DNA from: Clostridia bacterium
GTDB taxonomy: Bacteria > Bacillota > Clostridia > Christensenellales > UBA1242
Reading direction: 5' to 3'
Assembly: GCA_017409005.1 (NCBI GenBank)
Contig: JAFQTP010000003.1
Location: forward strand, 1-64,000
DNA length: 64,000 nucleotides
Below, in pieces: positions 61,984 through 64,000 of this stretch. The translations under genes were made by a program, and so were the position numbers. The notes below the pieces were generated by a model. The model worked only from the letters and a program-made list of their open reading frames with translations. It was not told the origin of the DNA and made no database searches. Position 1 is the first letter of the stretch. Every line of letters begins with the position of its first letter.

Positions 61984-62820
61984 ATGATTGAATTAATTTG
62001 TGAAAGCGAAAGCGCTAGTGTGGTAAAGGGCAAAAAAATTAACTTATGCCATCAAATAACAAAACAAAAGTTTACAGAAAATGATGTTAATCATGTTTTA
62101 TTTAATGCACCAAATTTAATGTTTCAAACAAATTTAGAGCAAGATTATTTTATTTATGAACTATCAAAAACGCTAAAAAGGTTTGTTGGTTCTGCAAAAA
62201 ATGTTTTGGTGGTTGGACTTGGTAACCGTCATATTAGTGCCGATAGTTTTGGAACCAGGTGCGCTGGTTTAGTAATTGCAACACGTGGCTTAATTGATGC
62301 GAAGTGTCAGGTTAGTGTGTTAACCACAAATGTGTTTGGCGCCACAGGCATTGAAAGTGCCGATTTAATTAAAAGTGCCGTTAGGGTAGTTAAGCCTGAA
62401 GTTGTTATTTTGCTTGATACTTTGTGTGCTGTTTCATACGAAAATTTGGTTACGCATTTTCAATTTTCAAATGGTGGTTTTAAACCAGGTTCTGGTGTTG
62501 GCAATAATAGAAAACATGTTAATAAACACACTATTAATTCGCGCGTTATAACCATTGGTGTTCCACTTGTTGTTCAGGCAAAAAGTTTTGTTGAAAGTGC
62601 AATTAACAGTGTTATGCAAACTGCTATGCAAACACCGCAAAAACAAGAATATATAGGCATTTTTAATAGTATGCTTAAAAATCGATTTAATAACCTTGTT
62701 TTAACTGTTAAAGATGTTGAAGCAAGCGTATATAAAACAAGTTTTGTTGTTGCACAAGCCATTAATTTAGCACTAAATGGTTTTAGTAGAGAGGAACAAA
62801 ATTTAATTTTAGGCAAATAA
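61984..62820 (+). CDS. gpr: Germination (spore) protease GPR
   Basis: This 278-aa aspartic-type protease (family A25) degrades small acid-soluble proteins at germination. Matches are VVGLGNRHISADSFGTR near 75-91 and TGIESADLIKSAVRVVKPEVVILLD near 120, with a candidate active-site Asp in LLDTLCAVS. The GSGVGNNRKHVNKHT and VITIGVPLVVQA segments follow. It is shorter than the Bacillus protein (about 370 aa) and lacks the long N-terminal propeptide. It lies at the usual place after rpsT. Its presence supports sporulation in this organism. Confidence 0.9.
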   Translation: MIELICESESASVVKGKKINLCHQITKQKFTENDVNHVLFNAPNLMFQTNLEQDYFIYELSKTLKRFVGSAKNVLVVGLGNRHISADSFGTRCAGLVIATRGLIDAKCQVSVLTTNVFGATGIESADLIKSAVRVVKPEVVILLDTLCAVSYENLVTHFQFSNGGFKPGSGVGNNRKHVNKHTINSRVITIGVPLVVQAKSFVESAINSVMQTAMQTPQKQEYIGIFNSMLKNRFNNLVLTVKDVEASVYKTSFVVAQAINLALNGFSREEQNLILGK

Positions 62821-63041
62821 AAAAGGAACTAGTTGCCTAGGTCCAAGTTATTTGTGTAAGGGATACCTTACCTACAATAATAATATATTAAACTTTTTAC
62901 ATTTTGTCTAGCAAAGTTTTATAAAATTGTAATAACTTACAAATTTGTAAAATATGCACCAAAAGCCAGCACGTTATTTGACTAAAAAAGTTTAGTTTGT
63001 TAACATTTTTTTAGTTTAATAAATTTCGGTTGAGGTGTGTT
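62821..63041. other. Intergenic region with two small hairpins
   Basis: There are two hairpins, GGAACTAG/CTAGGTCC (62825-62844, one mismatch) and GTAAGG/CCTTAC (62856-62871), followed by AT-rich DNA. The first may help end gpr transcription but lacks a T run. The rest is the leader of the thyX gene, with TGAGGTG before its ATG. Confidence 0.45.
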
Positions 63042-64000
63042 ATGAAAATTAATTTAATTGCTGAAACCCACGAGGTTAAAGAAAAAAACGGACGAAAATT
63101 GTTTGTTAAAAAATTAGATAAAAAAGACGCTTTAGAAGATATGTGTGGTAAGTATGCCGGTGTTTGCTACATGAAAAACACTTACGACGATTTACGTAAC
63201 GAACCACGCGAAAAAACTTTGGCTAGAATTGCTCAAACAAAAAACAATGGGCACCACAGCGTTTACGACCATGTGTTTGTAACATTAGAACTTGAGGGCA
63301 TTAGTAAAGCGCTTGCAATAACACTTAACAATCAAGGGTGGTATAACACCAGCGAAAAATCTGGACGTTACACCCAGTTGCCACTATCGGAAGAACAACA
63401 GGTTATATATAATAAGTGGCTTGAAATTTTAACTAAAAAAATTAGTGATAAATATTCCGAAAAATATCCTAAGTTTTTTACAAAAAACAAATGCTTAAAA
63501 CTTGCACAAGAAAATGCCAGGGCACTTAACTCGGTTTATGGCCGTGGAATAATTATGGTGCACACAGTTTCATATAGGCAACTAAATTATTTGCACGGAT
63601 ATTTTAAATATGAACTTGAAAAATCTGAACACACAAGGTTTTTTGAAAAACTTTTGCCAGAAATGCAAGAATTTTGCTTGGAACTTGAAAAATTGCCATA
63701 TTTTGACGAAGTTTTAAGTAATCATGGAAAAATGATGGCAAGCTTTAAAGTTAGTGGTTTAACATTAATTAACAATTTTTGTAAGGTTAAAGACCATTTT
63801 GATTCAACCATTTATGCCACAAGTTACAAAGCAAGTTTGGCGGAGTTTGCACAAGCACAACGCCACCGCACACTAGATTATACTATTGAAGATTTACCTA
63901 AAAACCCAGAATATTATATTCCACAAATTATTCGCGACGAACCAAAATTGGTTAAGGAATGGCTTGCCGATATGAAAAAGAATGCCGAAGATGTTCCAAT
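63042..64000 (+). CDS. thyX: FAD-dependent thymidylate synthase ThyX, long form (3' end outside the window)
   Basis: At least 319 codons are open to the window edge. The protein makes dTMP from dUMP with FAD, methylenetetrahydrofolate and NADPH. Family segments are TKNNGHHSVYDHVFVT (about 66-81), NNQGWYNTSEKSGRY (about 96-110), and the signature region AEFAQAQRHRTLDYT near 267-281, with the RHR triad. The usual Ser of RHRxxS is Asp here, as I read it. TGAGGTG precedes the ATG. The stop lies outside the window. Confidence 0.85.
   Translation, partial: MKINLIAETHEVKEKNGRKLFVKKLDKKDALEDMCGKYAGVCYMKNTYDDLRNEPREKTLARIAQTKNNGHHSVYDHVFVTLELEGISKALAITLNNQGWYNTSEKSGRYTQLPLSEEQQVIYNKWLEILTKKISDKYSEKYPKFFTKNKCLKLAQENARALNSVYGRGIIMVHTVSYRQLNYLHGYFKYELEKSEHTRFFEKLLPEMQEFCLELEKLPYFDEVLSNHGKMMASFKVSGLTLINNFCKVKDHFDSTIYATSYKASLAEFAQAQRHRTLDYTIEDLPKNPEYYIPQIIRDEPKLVKEWLADMKKNAEDVP

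Noticed and set aside
1..64000. CRISPR arrays, insertion sequences and prophage genes
   Set aside because: No regular spaced repeats, transposase, integrase or phage structural gene was recognised in the window.

Overview
The window reads as chromosomal DNA of a low-GC, spore-forming member of the Bacillota (Firmicutes), probably an uncultured clostridial or related gut lineage. This rests on AT-rich, strongly biased codon use, strong GGAGG-type ribosome binding sites, a large Bacillus-type SRP RNA, and gene orders typical of the phylum: mreB-minD-minE-spoIVFA-spoIVFB, comEC-holA-rpsT-gpr, rplM-rpsI, uvrB-uvrA, LMW-phosphatase-rpiB and DUF421-DUF4363. The standard code fits conserved genes (tryptophan is TGG), but TGA is rare. 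It closes only three genes here, and one further in-frame TGA interrupts an otherwise open gene.

Layout. 1-750: the end of an rRNA operon (5S), tRNA-Asn, and a GC-rich insert bounded by two copies of the tRNA 3' end. 823-9113: a compact eight-gene operon with a SMC/ABC-like ATPase, a class I release-factor homologue without its stop-codon reading motif, a UvrD-like helicase, a coiled-coil protein, a membrane-anchored GLUG-type surface protein, a small membrane protein, a CYTH protein and an unknown. 9194-27770: mostly housekeeping genes (HI0933 flavoprotein, trxB, glmM, ung, SRP RNA, typA, rplM-rpsI, LMW phosphatase, rpiB, hflX) mixed with unknown proteins. 27857-32103: a Cys/Gly-rich mini-protein and a strongly expressed Ig-like surface protein of 1198 aa. 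32261-38550: two paralogous winged-helix membrane proteins, uvrB-uvrA and a membrane protein. 38603-43822: DUF4363/DUF421, a small HTH-FxLYD cassette bracketed by identical 32-nt hairpins, a SpoVB-like flippase with an apparent AUA start, a LysM protein and a GNAT protein. 43894-49327: a second giant surface protein with a cytoplasmic coiled coil, paired half-size TSUP transporters and a ferredoxin. 49561-57534: a Ppx/GppA-like protein with altered active-site motifs, the MreB/MinDE/SpoIVF cluster, a DUF4132 protein and a zinc ribbon. 57649-64000: comEC, holA, rpsT with an H1-like tail, a small gene, gpr and the start of thyX.

The genes point to a cell that builds a wall (glmM, mreB), places its septum with MinDE, sporulates (SpoIVFA/B, SpoVB-like flippase, GPR), and carries very large anchored surface proteins. 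The best candidates for something new are the release-factor/helicase/ATPase operon, the hairpin-bracketed HTH-FxLYD cassette with its 30-bp palindromic operator, and the tRNA-Asn insert.
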